NCBI RefSeq assembly: GCF_004341385.1 | Contig: NZ_SLXE01000010.1 | Coordinates: 1-64,000 of the forward strand | Source of the DNA: Uruburuella suis | GTDB taxonomy: Bacteria > Pseudomonadota > Gammaproteobacteria > Burkholderiales > Neisseriaceae | Direction of reading: 5' to 3' | Length of the DNA: 64,000 nucleotides | In this document: positions 33,752 through 42,393 of the stretch, piece by piece | How the letters are laid out: every line of letters starts with the position of its first letter | Numbering within the stretch: the stretch's first letter is position 1 | The notes under the pieces: model-generated | What the model saw: the letters and a program-made list of their open reading frames with translations, nothing else | Told to the model about the DNA's origin: nothing | Database searches by the model: none | Program-made: the position numbers and the translations under genes

Positions 33752-35055
33752 CAGCGGGCGTCTTTGAGGCGGTAGTAGGTGGAGCCTATCATCGAGGCGG
33801 GAATGCGCAAGTAGCGTCCGCCGATGATGTTGCGGTGGTGCAGGTGTTCGAAATGGGCCAGGCGGTTGCCGTCACCCATAATGGCTTCGGCGGCGGCCAG
33901 CCCGGCTATGCCGGTGAGCGCCATGCCGTGGCCGGAATAGCCTTGCATAAAGTAAAGCTGTTTGTTGAGGCGGCCGAAATGCGGCGCGAGGTTGAGGGTG
34001 ATGTCGCAATCGCCGCCCCAAGCATATTCGATGCGGGCGCTTTCGAGCTGCGGAAACACTTTGAGCATGTCGCGGCGCACGGCTTTGGCCATGCGGCGGG
34101 CGTCGTGTATCCATTCGCTGTCTTTGCCGCCGAAAAGCAGGCGGCCATCGGCGCTGAGGCGGTAGTAATCGAGAATGTGGCGGTTGTCGCACACGGCCAT
34201 ATTGTTGCGGATTAGATCGCGCGCCGCTTCGCCCAAGGGCTCGGTGGCGATGATAAATGTGCTCACCGGCATGGCTTTGCGGGTGAGCGGGCGCACGGCA
34301 CGGCTGTTGTTGAGACCGGCAAAGGTGTTGATGGCAAACACCACTTGCCGGCATTCGATGCTCGCTTCGGGTGTGTGCACAATGTAACCTTCGCTGCCTT
34401 TGGGGCTGAGGCGCACAAACGGGGTTTGCTCGTAGATGTGCGCGCCGGCAGCCGCAGCGGCGCGGGCGATGCCCAGCGTGTAGTTGAGCGGATGCAGGTG
34501 GCCGGATAATGGATCGTAAAGTGCACCGCGGTAGCGCTCGCTGGCAAGGTGTTGTTGCAGGCGGTTGGCGTCCCACAGTTCGAAATGATGGGCACCGTAG
34601 CGCTGTTGGGCGTGTTGCTGCCATTGCATCAAGGCATCGAAATGCTTGGGGCGGATGGCCACGGTGGCATAGCCGCGTGTCCAGTCGCATTGGATATTGT
34701 GTTGACGCACGCGTGCGTCTACCAATTCCACCGCATCGAGCGATTGCTGCCAAAACCATTGCGCCTGCACTTCACCCAGCTGCTGCTCGATTTCGGGAAT
34801 GCCGCAGGCATAGTCGCTGATAATCTGGCCGCCGCTGCGGCCGGAAGCGCCATAGCCGATGCGGGCCGCTTCAATCAGGGCAACATCGTGGCCGGCTTCG
34901 GCCAGCGGCAGGGCGGTGCATAAGCCTGATAAGCCGCCGCCGATAATGCAGGTGTCGGTTTTCAGACGGCCTTTGAGCTTGGGATAGGCATCGCCGGAAT
35001 TGATGCTGCTGTGGTAATAAGAAGCGATTCGGTTTTGAAAAGAGGGATTTTGCAT
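33751..35055 (-). CDS. FAD-dependent amine oxidase (PuuB-like, DAO family)
   Basis: The 434-residue protein starts with a short segment typical of PuuB/OrdL proteins (SYYHSSIN near residue 12) and then the dinucleotide motif TCIIGGGLSGLCTALPLAEAG (about residues 35-55). YGASGRSGGQI and the C-terminal FMQGYSGHGMALTGIAG motif complete a DAO-family oxidase. PuuB oxidises gamma-glutamylputrescine; the adjacent putrescine-type ABC transporter supports such a polyamine substrate. No PuuA, PuuC or PuuD partner is in the window. Confidence 0.85.
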   Translation of the reverse strand: MQNPSFQNRIASYYHSSINSGDAYPKLKGRLKTDTCIIGGGLSGLCTALPLAEAGHDVALIEAARIGYGASGRSGGQIISDYACGIPEIEQQLGEVQAQWFWQQSLDAVELVDARVRQHNIQCDWTRGYATVAIRPKHFDALMQWQQHAQQRYGAHHFELWDANRLQQHLASERYRGALYDPLSGHLHPLNYTLGIARAAAAAGAHIYEQTPFVRLSPKGSEGYIVHTPEASIECRQVVFAINTFAGLNNSRAVRPLTRKAMPVSTFIIATEPLGEAARDLIRNNMAVCDNRHILDYYRLSADGRLLFGGKDSEWIHDARRMAKAVRRDMLKVFPQLESARIEYAWGGDCDITLNLAPHFGRLNKQLYFMQGYSGHGMALTGIAGLAAAEAIMGDGNRLAHFEHLHHRNIIGGRYLRIPASMIGSTYYRLKDAR

Positions 35056-35173
35056 AAAAAGGCAAATGATTTTCAGACGGCCTTATTATACGCTTGTTGC
35101 ATGGGCGCTTGCCCAAAATCTTATTAGCGCTTAGATGCAGGCTGATTTTGCTTCAAATCAAACGCTAGCTTGT

Positions 35174-35210
35174 GCAAAGGCCGTCTGAAAAGTTTTCAGA
35201 CGGCCTTTGC
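35174..35210. terminator. DUS terminator after the ABC transporter genes
   Basis: A 17-bp stem of opposed DUS copies (35174-35190 with 35194-35210), loop AGT, lies 60 bases past the last permease gene and separates it from the oxidase gene. Confidence 0.8.
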
Positions 35211-35270
35211 GTGCTGTGCAATGATGGTTTATTTGAATGGCTGTAAACAGTCTTTTTTATGGATAAACCA

Positions 35271-36164
35271 TCAGGATTGACCGGCATTTTCCAGCGCCAG
35301 CTTTTCCTGGCGGTAGGCTTCGGCGGCTTCGCGCTCACGGCGGGTGGCTTGGCGCATCATGTAGTAATTGATGATGATCACCAAGGTGCCCACAATGGCA
35401 ATCAAAATTGTGGCCAACACATTCATCTGCGGATCCAGGCCGAGCTTGATTTTCGAGAAAATCACCTGCGGCAGCGTGGATGAGCCGGGGCCGGAGAGGA
35501 ATGAGGTGATCACCAAGTCATCGAGCGAGAGGGTGATGCCGAGCAAAAAGCCCGAAGCAATCGCCGGCGCAATCAGGGGCAGCGTGATCACGAAAAAGAT
35601 TTTCAGCGGCCGAGCGCCCAAATCCATCGCTGCTTCTTCCAGCGATTGATCCAGCTCGCTCAGGCGCGAGCGTATCACCACGGTGATGTAGGCCATGCAT
35701 AAAGTGGTATGGCCGAGAAAAATGGTGAAAAAGCCGCGGTCGAAATAAAGCCAGCTCAAAAGCTCGCTGCTTTGCAAAAACATCTGCACCTGGATAATCA
35801 GCAATAGCATGGAAAGGCCGGTGATCACATCGGGCATCACCATGGGCGCAGACACCATGCCAGCAAAAAGCGTGCTGCCGCGAAAGCGCTTGATGCGCGC
35901 CAGCGCGTAGCCTGCCAGCGTGCCCAGCACCACGGCGGCAAACGACGATACCAGTGCGATGCGCAGCGAGAGCCACGCCGCTTCGAGTATGGTGCTGTTT
36001 TGCAGCAATTGGCCATACCATTTGGTGGAAAAGCCGCCCCACACCGTCACCAGCTTCGATTCGTTAAACGAATAAATCACCAGCACAAATAAGGGGATAT
36101 ACAAAAAGGCCAGACCGATAAACAGCATCAGCTTGAGAAACCAGGAAAGCTTGTGTTGCGACAT
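35271..36164 (-). CDS. potI: Putrescine/spermidine ABC transporter permease (PotI/PotC-like)
   Basis: The 297-residue inner-membrane protein has six predicted helices and the permease EAA loop (EEAAMDLGARPLKIFFVITLPLIAPAI). It follows the other permease with no gap (TAA then ATG), so the two form a heterodimeric channel. Length and motifs fit PotI or PotC; I prefer PotI because the ATPase resembles PotG. A polar C-terminal tail of about 25 residues is rich in Arg and Glu. Confidence 0.9.
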   Translation of the reverse strand: MSQHKLSWFLKLMLFIGLAFLYIPLFVLVIYSFNESKLVTVWGGFSTKWYGQLLQNSTILEAAWLSLRIALVSSFAAVVLGTLAGYALARIKRFRGSTLFAGMVSAPMVMPDVITGLSMLLLIIQVQMFLQSSELLSWLYFDRGFFTIFLGHTTLCMAYITVVIRSRLSELDQSLEEAAMDLGARPLKIFFVITLPLIAPAIASGFLLGITLSLDDLVITSFLSGPGSSTLPQVIFSKIKLGLDPQMNVLATILIAIVGTLVIIINYYMMRQATRREREAAEAYRQEKLALENAGQS

Positions 36165-37142
36165 TTAGCGGCTCCCTTCGGTGATTTCGCGGTTTTCATA
36201 GCGGTGGAACAAGGCAATCGGAATCACCAAAAGCGCCACCATAATCACAGCCACGGCAGAAGCGAGCGGCCAGTTGTTTTGGTCGAAGAATGCCTGCCAC
36301 AACACTTTGCCGATCATCAGGTTTTCCGGGCCGCCCACCAATTCGGGAATCACAAATTCGCCCACCGCCGGCACAAACACGAGCATCGAGCCTGCGATAA
36401 TGCCGGTTTTCGATAAGGGCAGGGTGATGGTGAGAAAAGCTTTGATCGGGCCTGCGCCCAAATCGGAAGCTGCTTCGAGCAGGCGGCCATCGAGCTTCAC
36501 CAATTGGGTGTAGAGCGGCAGAATCATAAAGGGCAGATAGGCATACACCATCACTAAATTCAGCGAAAAAGCGTTGTAAAACAAATCCAGCGGTTGGTTG
36601 ATGATGCCGTACTTCATCAGAAAATTATTGATGATGCCGTTGTGGCCGAGCAAGCCCATCCAGGCATACACGCGCAGCAGGAATGAGGTCCAAAAAGGCA
36701 GCATAATCGCCAGCAGCAAGCCGTTGCGGATGGAAGGGTGGGCGCGCGAAATGGCATAGGCAATCGGATAGCCCAACAGCAGGCAGATCACCGTGGTGGT
36801 GAGCGCGGTTTTAATTGAGAGCCAATAGGTGAGCAAATAAATATTGTTGCCGCGCCCCTCGGCAAACGGATTCAGCATTTGGCCGAGTGTGGACCAGAAA
36901 TTCTGGAAAATATCGGCATAATTCTGATAGCTCAGGGCGATGTTCAGCCGCCCCATATCGGTATCGGCGGTAAACAGCGGCGAGTAGGGCGGAATAGCCA
37001 GCTCTTGCTCGGCAAAGCTGATTTTGAACACAATCACAAAAGGAATCAGAAACAAAACCAGCAGCCAGGCATAAGGTATGCCCACCACCAGCCCTTTGCG
37101 CGGCTTGGCGGAAAACGTGCGTTTGAGTTGGGTTAAGGTCAT
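36165..37142 (-). CDS. potH: Putrescine/spermidine ABC transporter permease (PotH/PotB-like)
   Basis: The 325-residue protein has six predicted helices and an EAA loop (LEAASDLGAGPIKAFLTITLPLSKTGI). The extended N-terminal part before helix one and the periplasmic insertion near residues 55-95 fit PotH. It lies between the ATPase gene and potI with gaps of 16 and 0 bases. No periplasmic binding protein gene (potF/potD) is in this window. Confidence 0.9.
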   Translation of the reverse strand: MTLTQLKRTFSAKPRKGLVVGIPYAWLLVLFLIPFVIVFKISFAEQELAIPPYSPLFTADTDMGRLNIALSYQNYADIFQNFWSTLGQMLNPFAEGRGNNIYLLTYWLSIKTALTTTVICLLLGYPIAYAISRAHPSIRNGLLLAIMLPFWTSFLLRVYAWMGLLGHNGIINNFLMKYGIINQPLDLFYNAFSLNLVMVYAYLPFMILPLYTQLVKLDGRLLEAASDLGAGPIKAFLTITLPLSKTGIIAGSMLVFVPAVGEFVIPELVGGPENLMIGKVLWQAFFDQNNWPLASAVAVIMVALLVIPIALFHRYENREITEGSR

Positions 37143-37158
37143 GGCGGCTTCCTAAGGC

Positions 37159-38283
37159 TTAGCGCAGCAGCGGGGTGGGCTGGTTTTCCGGCCAATTGAT
37201 ATACACGGTTTCTTCCCAAGTGGGCGGCGTGATGTTGCGCACATACCAATAAGGGGCAGGCACTTGGCTTTTCACAATGCGGCCGTTGGCAAGCTTCACG
37301 TGATAAATCGCGAAGCTGCCCAAATAGGCGATTTCTTCCACCGTGCCTTGCGCCCAGTTGTAATCGCCCATGCTTTCGGGTTTTTCTTTGTATAAATCGA
37401 TATCTTCCGGGCGGATGCTGAGCCATAAATTTTGCTCGGTGGGGCCGCCCAAACCGTGATCGATGCGCACCGGCACATCCAATTCGGGGCATTGGATGAT
37501 GGCATAATCGGCGTGGTCGTCCACCACCGTGCCTTCGAAAATATTGGTTTCGCCGATAAATTCGGCGGTAAAGCGGCTGTTGGGGAAGTCGTACACATCG
37601 CTGGGCGTGCCCACTTGCTGCAACTGGCCTTCCGACATAATCGCCACACGGGTGGCCATGGTCATGGCTTCTTCCTGATCGTGCGTGACCATAATGCAGG
37701 TAACGCCCACTTGCTCGAGCGTGTTGACCAATTCGAGTTGGGTTTGCTGGCGCAATTTTTTATCGAGCGCGCCCAAAGGCTCGTCGAGCAACAAAATTTT
37801 CGGGCGCTTGGCCAAGCTGCGCGCCAGCGCCACGCGCTGTTGTTGGCCGCCGGAGAGCTGGTGCGGCTTGCGTTTGGCAAATTTGCTCATCTGCACCAAG
37901 CGCAGCATTTCTTCCACGCGCGCATTGATTTCGCCTTTGGCCATTTTGTCTTGTTTGAGGCCGAAGGCAATGTTTTGCTCCACCGTCATGTGCGGAAACA
38001 ATGCATAGCTTTGAAACATCATATTGATGGGGCGCTCATAAGGCGCTAAGCCGGTGATGTCTTGGCCGTCGAGAATGATTTTGCCCTGATTGGGCGTTTC
38101 CATGCCGGCGAGCATGCGCAGCAGCGTGGATTTGCCGCTGCCCGAGCTGCCCAAAAGGGCGAAGATTTCGTGCTGCTCGATATCGAGGTCGATATGGTCG
38201 ACAGCATAATTGTCACCAAATTTTTTCACCAGCCCCTGAATTTGCAGATAAGGCTTGGCTGAAGGTGCAGCGTTGGCGGTCAT
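37159..38283 (-). CDS. potG: Polyamine ABC transporter ATPase (PotG/PotA-like)
   Basis: The ATG at 38283 (MTANAAPSAKPYLQIQGL) gives 374 residues. Seen: Walker A GSSGSGKST, signature LSGGQQQRVALARSLA, Walker B ILLLDEPLGALD and the switch His in MVTHDQEEAM, then a C-terminal TOBE-like domain. It powers uptake through the two permeases downstream. A DUS lies in the leader. PotG is preferred over PotA from the N-terminal extension and genetic order, with moderate certainty. Confidence 0.92.
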   Translation of the reverse strand: MTANAAPSAKPYLQIQGLVKKFGDNYAVDHIDLDIEQHEIFALLGSSGSGKSTLLRMLAGMETPNQGKIILDGQDITGLAPYERPINMMFQSYALFPHMTVEQNIAFGLKQDKMAKGEINARVEEMLRLVQMSKFAKRKPHQLSGGQQQRVALARSLAKRPKILLLDEPLGALDKKLRQQTQLELVNTLEQVGVTCIMVTHDQEEAMTMATRVAIMSEGQLQQVGTPSDVYDFPNSRFTAEFIGETNIFEGTVVDDHADYAIIQCPELDVPVRIDHGLGGPTEQNLWLSIRPEDIDLYKEKPESMGDYNWAQGTVEEIAYLGSFAIYHVKLANGRIVKSQVPAPYWYVRNITPPTWEETVYINWPENQPTPLLR

Positions 38284-38585
38284 GGTCAATGCTCCAATGA
38301 ATAAAAGCGGGTGGGATGAGGCCGTCTGAAAAAAGCGCGCATTCGGCACAAATCGGTATTTTTACTGCAAACCCGTGATTATATTCGGCCGCGGCTTTGA
38401 GGGGCAATACAAAACTTTTTTTCGGCGCGGATTACGGCGGATTACAAGCTGATGTGTGTAATCGGGGCAACAATAATGTCTGAAGGCAGGTGTGATGGCT
38501 AAAGAGAGGCCGTCTGAAGCTTTGCATAAAGCGTTTCAGACGGCCTTGCCGGTGGTGGGAGATGATACGATGCCGTTTGAAACCT
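38284..38585. other. Intergenic region upstream of potG
   Basis: Holds a single DUS near the potG start, an AT/GC-mixed stretch likely to carry the potG promoter, an opposed DUS pair at 38507-38544, and a degenerate DUS hairpin (ATGCCGTTTGAA / TTCAGGCGGCAT) at about 38570-38597 that overlaps the end of the next gene. Confidence 0.5.
38507..38544. terminator. DUS hairpin
   Basis: AGGCCGTCTGAAGCTTT pairs with AAAGCGTTTCAGACGGCCT with a small bulge. It probably ends the leftward transcript of the 104-residue gene. Confidence 0.6.
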
Positions 38586-38900
38586 TCAGGCGGCATGGCG
38601 CTGCTGCGCACCGGGCTTGCATGCGAATGCTTGCAGCGCGGCGATGCAGGCGGCAATATCGGCGGCACCGTTTAAAAACAAAATCGTGCGCAATGCCGAT
38701 AAATCCACATCCGGCACCAGCGGCGAAGCGGTGCGGTTGGGGTAGCTCAAAGGGGCATACCAACGCTGCTCGCTGCGGTGAAACATGCCCAAAGTGTGCG
38801 CCTTACCGGCCGCATCGTGCAGCACAAACACCATGCTGCCGCTTTGGGCTTCAACTTGGGTAAAACATTCGATATTCTCAATGGTGCAAGCGGTGCTCAT
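38586..38900 (-). CDS. Hypothetical protein, 104 residues
   Basis: The ATG at 38900 (MSTACTIENIECFTQVEAQ) is preferred over one 11 codons upstream. No signal peptide or membrane segment is seen. The central part (MVFVLHDAAGKAHTLGMFHRSEQRWYAPL is spread over residues 23-51) looks like a small beta-rich domain, with a helical C-terminus. I do not recognise the family. It is divergent from cysM across a 331-base gap. Confidence 0.65.
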   Translation of the reverse strand: MSTACTIENIECFTQVEAQSGSMVFVLHDAAGKAHTLGMFHRSEQRWYAPLSYPNRTASPLVPDVDLSALRTILFLNGAADIAACIAALQAFACKPGAQQRHAA

Positions 38901-38954
38901 ATTCTTCCTGCGGTTGTGTGCGTTGTCGGGCATGGGAAGCCTGCCCGATAGTAA

Positions 38955-39008
38955 AAAACACCCTTATCTTTCACATTGCATCAAGAGCAGTTGGAAGAAG
39001 GGTGTTTT
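38955..39008. other. Stem-loop in the gap before cysM
   Basis: AAAACACCCTT (38955-38965) and AAGGGTGTTTT (38998-39008) are perfect inverted repeats around a 32-base loop, followed by TTTT-rich sequence. It could be a terminator, an attenuator or part of a small RNA. The rest of the gap 38901-39231 holds one DUS (about 39153) and no gene. Confidence 0.45.
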
Positions 39009-39231
39009 GCCGTGTTTGCTCCTGCGGAGCCACATCTGCGCGTGCATTCCACCTTGCCGGCATGGGCAGGTTGGCATGGTTTCCCAACTCGTGATGTCTG
39101 GCGCTTATCTTATGCCTGCATAATGGCCTTGTCAACAGCTTGTAATAAGCTTTTCAGACGGCCTCGGGCTATATTCGCGCCGGCGGTTTTGTGATAACTT
39201 GCGCCTGTTTGACATTCACACGGCACACCAC

Positions 39232-40125
39232 ATGACCCAATCCATTCAAACCTTGGCCGATTGCGTCGGCCACACCCCGCTTATCCGCTTGCAGCGCGTG
39301 GCCGCGCACACGCAGGCGCAAGTGTGGGCCAAGCTTGAGGGCGACAATCCGGCCGGCTCGGTGAAAGACCGCCCCGCTTTTAATATGATTATGCAGGCCG
39401 AAAAGCGCGGCCGAATCCGCCCGGGCGACACCTTGATTGAAGCCACCAGCGGCAACACCGGCATTGCGCTGGCCATGGTGGCGGCCATGCGCGGCTATCG
39501 GCTGATTTTGCTGATGCCGAAAAATGCCACGCAGGAGCGCAAAGACGCGATGGCCGCTTATGGCGCCGAGCTGATTGAAACCGACAGCATGGAAGCCGCG
39601 CGCGATCAGGCGCTGGCGATGCAGGCGGCGGGTGAGGGCTTGGTGCTCGATCAGTTCAACAATCCCGACAACAAGCAGGCGCACTATCTCACCACCGGCC
39701 CCGAAATCTGGGCACAAACCGAAAGCAAGATCACCCATTTCGTGAGCGCCATGGGCACCACCGGCACCATCACCGGTGTGGCCAAATATTTGAAGGCGCA
39801 AAACCCGCATGTGAAAATCATCGGTTTGCAGCCCGATGCCGAATCGGCGATTGCCGGCATACGCCGCTGGCCGGCCGAATATATGCCGGGCATTTTTGAG
39901 GCGGACTTGGTGGATGAAGTGCGGGATGTGAACCAAAAAGATGCCGAGCGCTTTATGCGCAAAATGGCGCGCGAAGAGGGCGTGTTTGCCGGCGTGTCGT
40001 CGGGTGCGGCGGCGATGGTGGCGGCGGATGTGGCCGCGCAAAATCCGGGCGCGGTGGTGGTGTGCATTATTTGCGACCGGGGAGACCGCTATTTGTCGAC
40101 CGGCTTGTTCGGGCAGCCCGATTAA
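39232..40125 (+). CDS. cysM: Cysteine synthase B (O-acetylserine sulfhydrylase)
   Basis: The ATG at 39232 (MTQSIQTLADCVGHTPLIRL) gives 297 residues, as expected for CysM. Seen: PLP-lysine Lys45 in NPAGSVKDRPA, the TSGNTG phosphate/substrate loop, GTTGTITG and the GVFAGVSSGAA motif. The shorter length and the RRWPAEYMPGIF segment point to the B isoform, which can also use thiosulfate, over CysK. An in-frame ATG at 39199 lacks a ribosome-binding site. A terminator shared with the convergent azlD follows. Confidence 0.94.
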   Translation: MTQSIQTLADCVGHTPLIRLQRVAAHTQAQVWAKLEGDNPAGSVKDRPAFNMIMQAEKRGRIRPGDTLIEATSGNTGIALAMVAAMRGYRLILLMPKNATQERKDAMAAYGAELIETDSMEAARDQALAMQAAGEGLVLDQFNNPDNKQAHYLTTGPEIWAQTESKITHFVSAMGTTGTITGVAKYLKAQNPHVKIIGLQPDAESAIAGIRRWPAEYMPGIFEADLVDEVRDVNQKDAERFMRKMAREEGVFAGVSSGAAAMVAADVAAQNPGAVVVCIICDRGDRYLSTGLFGQPD

Positions 40126-40146
40126 GCCATTGTGCATACATCAAAC

Positions 40147-40175
40147 AGGCCGTCTGAAACCTTTTCAGACGGTCT
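40147..40175. terminator. DUS terminator between cysM and azlD
   Basis: AGGCCGTCTGAAA pairs with TTTCAGACGGTCT (one G-U-type mismatch), loop CCT. It serves two converging genes. Confidence 0.75.
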
Positions 40176-40190
40176 TTGTTTTACCGGCCA

Positions 40191-40490
40191 TTAATTCATC
40201 CAATAGCCCAGAAGCCCGCTGGACGCCACCGCAATCAGCACCGTGGGCAGCATGGAAAAACGGCTGGCGGCGATAAGTGTGATCACCAATGCCAGCAATT
40301 CATGCGGCTTGTCCGACACAAAATGTGGGGTAATCACGGCAATCAGCACGCAGCCGGGCGCCGCTTCCATCACCGCCGCCGCGCGCGGGCTGAGGGTGCG
40401 GTGGCGCAGCGCGAGAAAGCCGATCAGGCGGGTGGAGTAAGTGGCGGCGAGCATGCCCAAAATGGTGAGGAAAGAAGCCCAGCTGATCAT
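40191..40490 (-). CDS. azlD: AzlD family branched-chain amino acid exporter subunit
   Basis: The ATG at 40490 (MISWASFLTILGMLAATY) gives 99 residues with three to four membrane helices, typical of AzlD. It overlaps azlC by four bases (ATGA), so the two are translationally coupled. With AzlC it is thought to form a branched-chain amino acid exporter. Seen: TYSTRLIGFLALRHRTLSPRAAAVMEAAPG near the N-terminus. Confidence 0.9.
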   Translation of the reverse strand: MISWASFLTILGMLAATYSTRLIGFLALRHRTLSPRAAAVMEAAPGCVLIAVITPHFVSDKPHELLALVITLIAASRFSMLPTVLIAVASSGLLGYWMN

Positions 40491-41221
40491 GCTTCGGCGC
40501 TCCAAAAATAAGCAGCCAGCAAGCCGGCCAGCGCGCCGGCCGGCACATACCAAGCGCCCTCGGTGAATAAATACACCGGCGCGGCCACCAAAAGGCTAAC
40601 CAACCAAGGGCGTGCGGCGGCAAAACCTTTCCACATGCTGCGTAGCAGCACTAAAAACACCGCCGGAAAAGCCATGCCGAAGCCCAACGCCTCCACATTG
40701 CCCAGCGTGGGGCCGATGGCGGTGCCCAGTGTGGTGAAAAAAATCCACATTACATAAAGCGTGAGGCTCACGCCCATATAATAAGCCAGGCTGAAGGCGG
40801 GCAGGCCGCGCGCTTTGCGTTTGTTGGCATCGGTGATGCTCATGGCCCAGCTTTCATCGGTCATGAAAAAAAGCGCCGGCAGGGCTTTTTTTAGCGGCAT
40901 TTGGCGCATATAAGGCGTGAGCGCCGCGCCCATCAGAATATGGCGGGTGTTGATCATCAGGGTAACGGCGATAATCAGTAAAGAGGGCAGCGGGTCGCCC
41001 CACAAACCCACGGCGGCAAATTCGGAGCCGCCGGCAAAATTCAGCCCCGTCATCAGCGGCATTTCCAGCACACTCATGCCTTTTTGCGCGCCTTGCACGC
41101 CTAAAATCAGCGCCAAAGGAAGCAAGCCTATCAACATGGGCAGGCTTTCTTTCACGCCGCGACGGAATTCGGTGTGCGGCGAGGTGTCGGCGGGCAAGGT
41201 GGCTGGGGCGCTCGGGGGCAT
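40487..41221 (-). CDS. azlC: AzlC family branched-chain amino acid exporter
   Basis: The 244-residue inner-membrane protein has about six helices and the AzlC signature region GVKESLPMLIGLLPLALILGVQGAQKGMS. MTDESWAMSI is also typical of the family. It precedes and overlaps azlD. Substrate is inferred from the E. coli YgaZH and Bacillus AzlCD relatives. Confidence 0.92.
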   Translation of the reverse strand: MPPSAPATLPADTSPHTEFRRGVKESLPMLIGLLPLALILGVQGAQKGMSVLEMPLMTGLNFAGGSEFAAVGLWGDPLPSLLIIAVTLMINTRHILMGAALTPYMRQMPLKKALPALFFMTDESWAMSITDANKRKARGLPAFSLAYYMGVSLTLYVMWIFFTTLGTAIGPTLGNVEALGFGMAFPAVFLVLLRSMWKGFAAARPWLVSLLVAAPVYLFTEGAWYVPAGALAGLLAAYFWSAEA

Positions 41222-41249
41222 GGTGGCTTTCTGGTGAAATGGCGCTTAT

Positions 41250-41275
41250 TATAGTGAAATGAATAAAAATGTGCT
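41250..41275. repeat. MITE-like family B left-end fragment
   Basis: TATAGTGAAATGAATAAAAA resembles the left terminus of family B; nothing else of the element remains. It lies in the azlC leader. Confidence 0.4.
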
Positions 41276-41414
41276 ACGGCCTTACTGCGCCTTGTCGTGC
41301 TGTTTGAGGCTGGCTGAGTGACACCATTCAATTATTCATTTCATTGTGTATGTTTTGATTTTTATAATGGATGAGTAGCGTGTAGGCTACCGGCATCCGG
41401 CCTGCAATATTTTT

Positions 41415-41440
41415 GGCCGTCTGAAAGCTTTCAGACGGCC
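41415..41440 (-). terminator. DUS terminator after rdgB
   Basis: A perfect 26-base palindrome of two DUS copies joined at AAGCTT, 13 bases past the rdgB stop, followed by T-rich sequence. Confidence 0.8.
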
Positions 41441-41452
41441 TTTGACTTATTT

Positions 41453-42058
41453 TTATGCCTGCGGGTAAAGCAGGTCGATTTTCTTTTTCAATTCTGCCAA
41501 AGCCAGGCCGCGGTGGCTGATTTGGTTTTTTACTTCGGGCGATAACTCGGCGGCGGTGCAGCCTTGTTCGGGCAGGTAGAAATGCGGGTCGTAGCCAAAG
41601 CCGTTGCTGCCGGCTGCTTCGGCCTGCCATTGGCCGCGCCAAATGCCCTCGGCGATAATCGGCTGCGGGTCGTTTTCGTGGCGCACCAGCACCAGCACAC
41701 ACACGTAATAGCAGCGTTTGTCGGCTTGATGCGCCAGCTCGGCCGACATTTTGGCATTGTTGGCGGCATCGGATTTGGGTGCGCTGCCGGCAAAGCGGGC
41801 AGAGTGAATGCCGGGCGCGCCGCCCAGCGCGTCGGCGCAGATGCCGGAATCATCGGCCAGCGCCGGCCGGCCGCTGTGTTTGGCCGCGTGGCGGGCTTTG
41901 GCAATGGCGTTTTCAATAAAGGTGGCATGCGGCTCGGGGCATTCGGGTACGTTGAATTCAGCTTGCGGCAACACGCGGATGCCTCGGCTGCCGAACCAGC
42001 GGCCGAATTCTTTGAGCTTGCCCCCGTTGCCGCTGGCCAACACGATTTCGTCAAACAT
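41453..42058 (-). CDS. rdgB: XTP/dITP diphosphatase (RdgB/HAM1)
   Basis: The ATG at 42058 (MFDEIVLASGNGGKLKEFG) gives 201 residues, the family length. It hydrolyses non-canonical purine triphosphates such as dITP and XTP to keep them out of DNA. Seen: SGNGGKLKEF, the metal-binding ADDSGICADALGGAPGIHSARFAG motif, and GFGYDPHF with the C-terminal SHRGLAL. The start overlaps the upstream membrane-protein gene by eight bases. Confidence 0.95.
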   Translation of the reverse strand: MFDEIVLASGNGGKLKEFGRWFGSRGIRVLPQAEFNVPECPEPHATFIENAIAKARHAAKHSGRPALADDSGICADALGGAPGIHSARFAGSAPKSDAANNAKMSAELAHQADKRCYYVCVLVLVRHENDPQPIIAEGIWRGQWQAEAAGSNGFGYDPHFYLPEQGCTAAELSPEVKNQISHRGLALAELKKKIDLLYPQA

Positions 42059-42293
42059 TTTGCTGCTCCTGTGCGCGGCGTGCGGCAGCGATGGCTTTGT
42101 CGCGCGCGCTTTGGCGGGCATAAAGCGCCAAGCAGCCGATTTGGCCGAACACGGCACCAAAGGCAAACAAAAAGCTGGCCACTGCAAATTGGCGGCTTTC
42201 AATCGAGAGCAGCCAGCTGCCCAGCAGCACCAGCGCCATAAACAATAAGGTAAACAGGGCAATGCCGATTAAATAGGTTTTCCGTGCGCGCAT
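42051..42293 (-). CDS. Small membrane protein, 80 residues
   Basis: Two predicted membrane helices (about residues 7-30 and 37-58) follow a basic N-terminus, and a charged helical tail (about 60-80) is rich in Ala, Arg and Gln. I do not recognise a family. It overlaps rdgB by eight bases and is probably co-transcribed. Confidence 0.75.
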   Translation of the reverse strand: MRARKTYLIGIALFTLLFMALVLLGSWLLSIESRQFAVASFLFAFGAVFGQIGCLALYARQSARDKAIAAARRAQEQQNV

Positions 42294-42342
42294 ATCTCGA
42301 TATCGGTTGGTGAAATGGCTTGCATTATAGCGTTTATACGAA

Positions 42343-42370
42343 AGGCCGTCTGAAATGTTTCAGACGGCCT
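42343..42370 (-). terminator. DUS terminator after bamC
   Basis: A 13-bp stem of opposed DUS copies (42343-42355 with 42358-42370), loop TG, 23 bases past the bamC stop. Confidence 0.8.
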
Positions 42371-42393
42371 GTGTGGGTGCGGGCAGCTATCGC

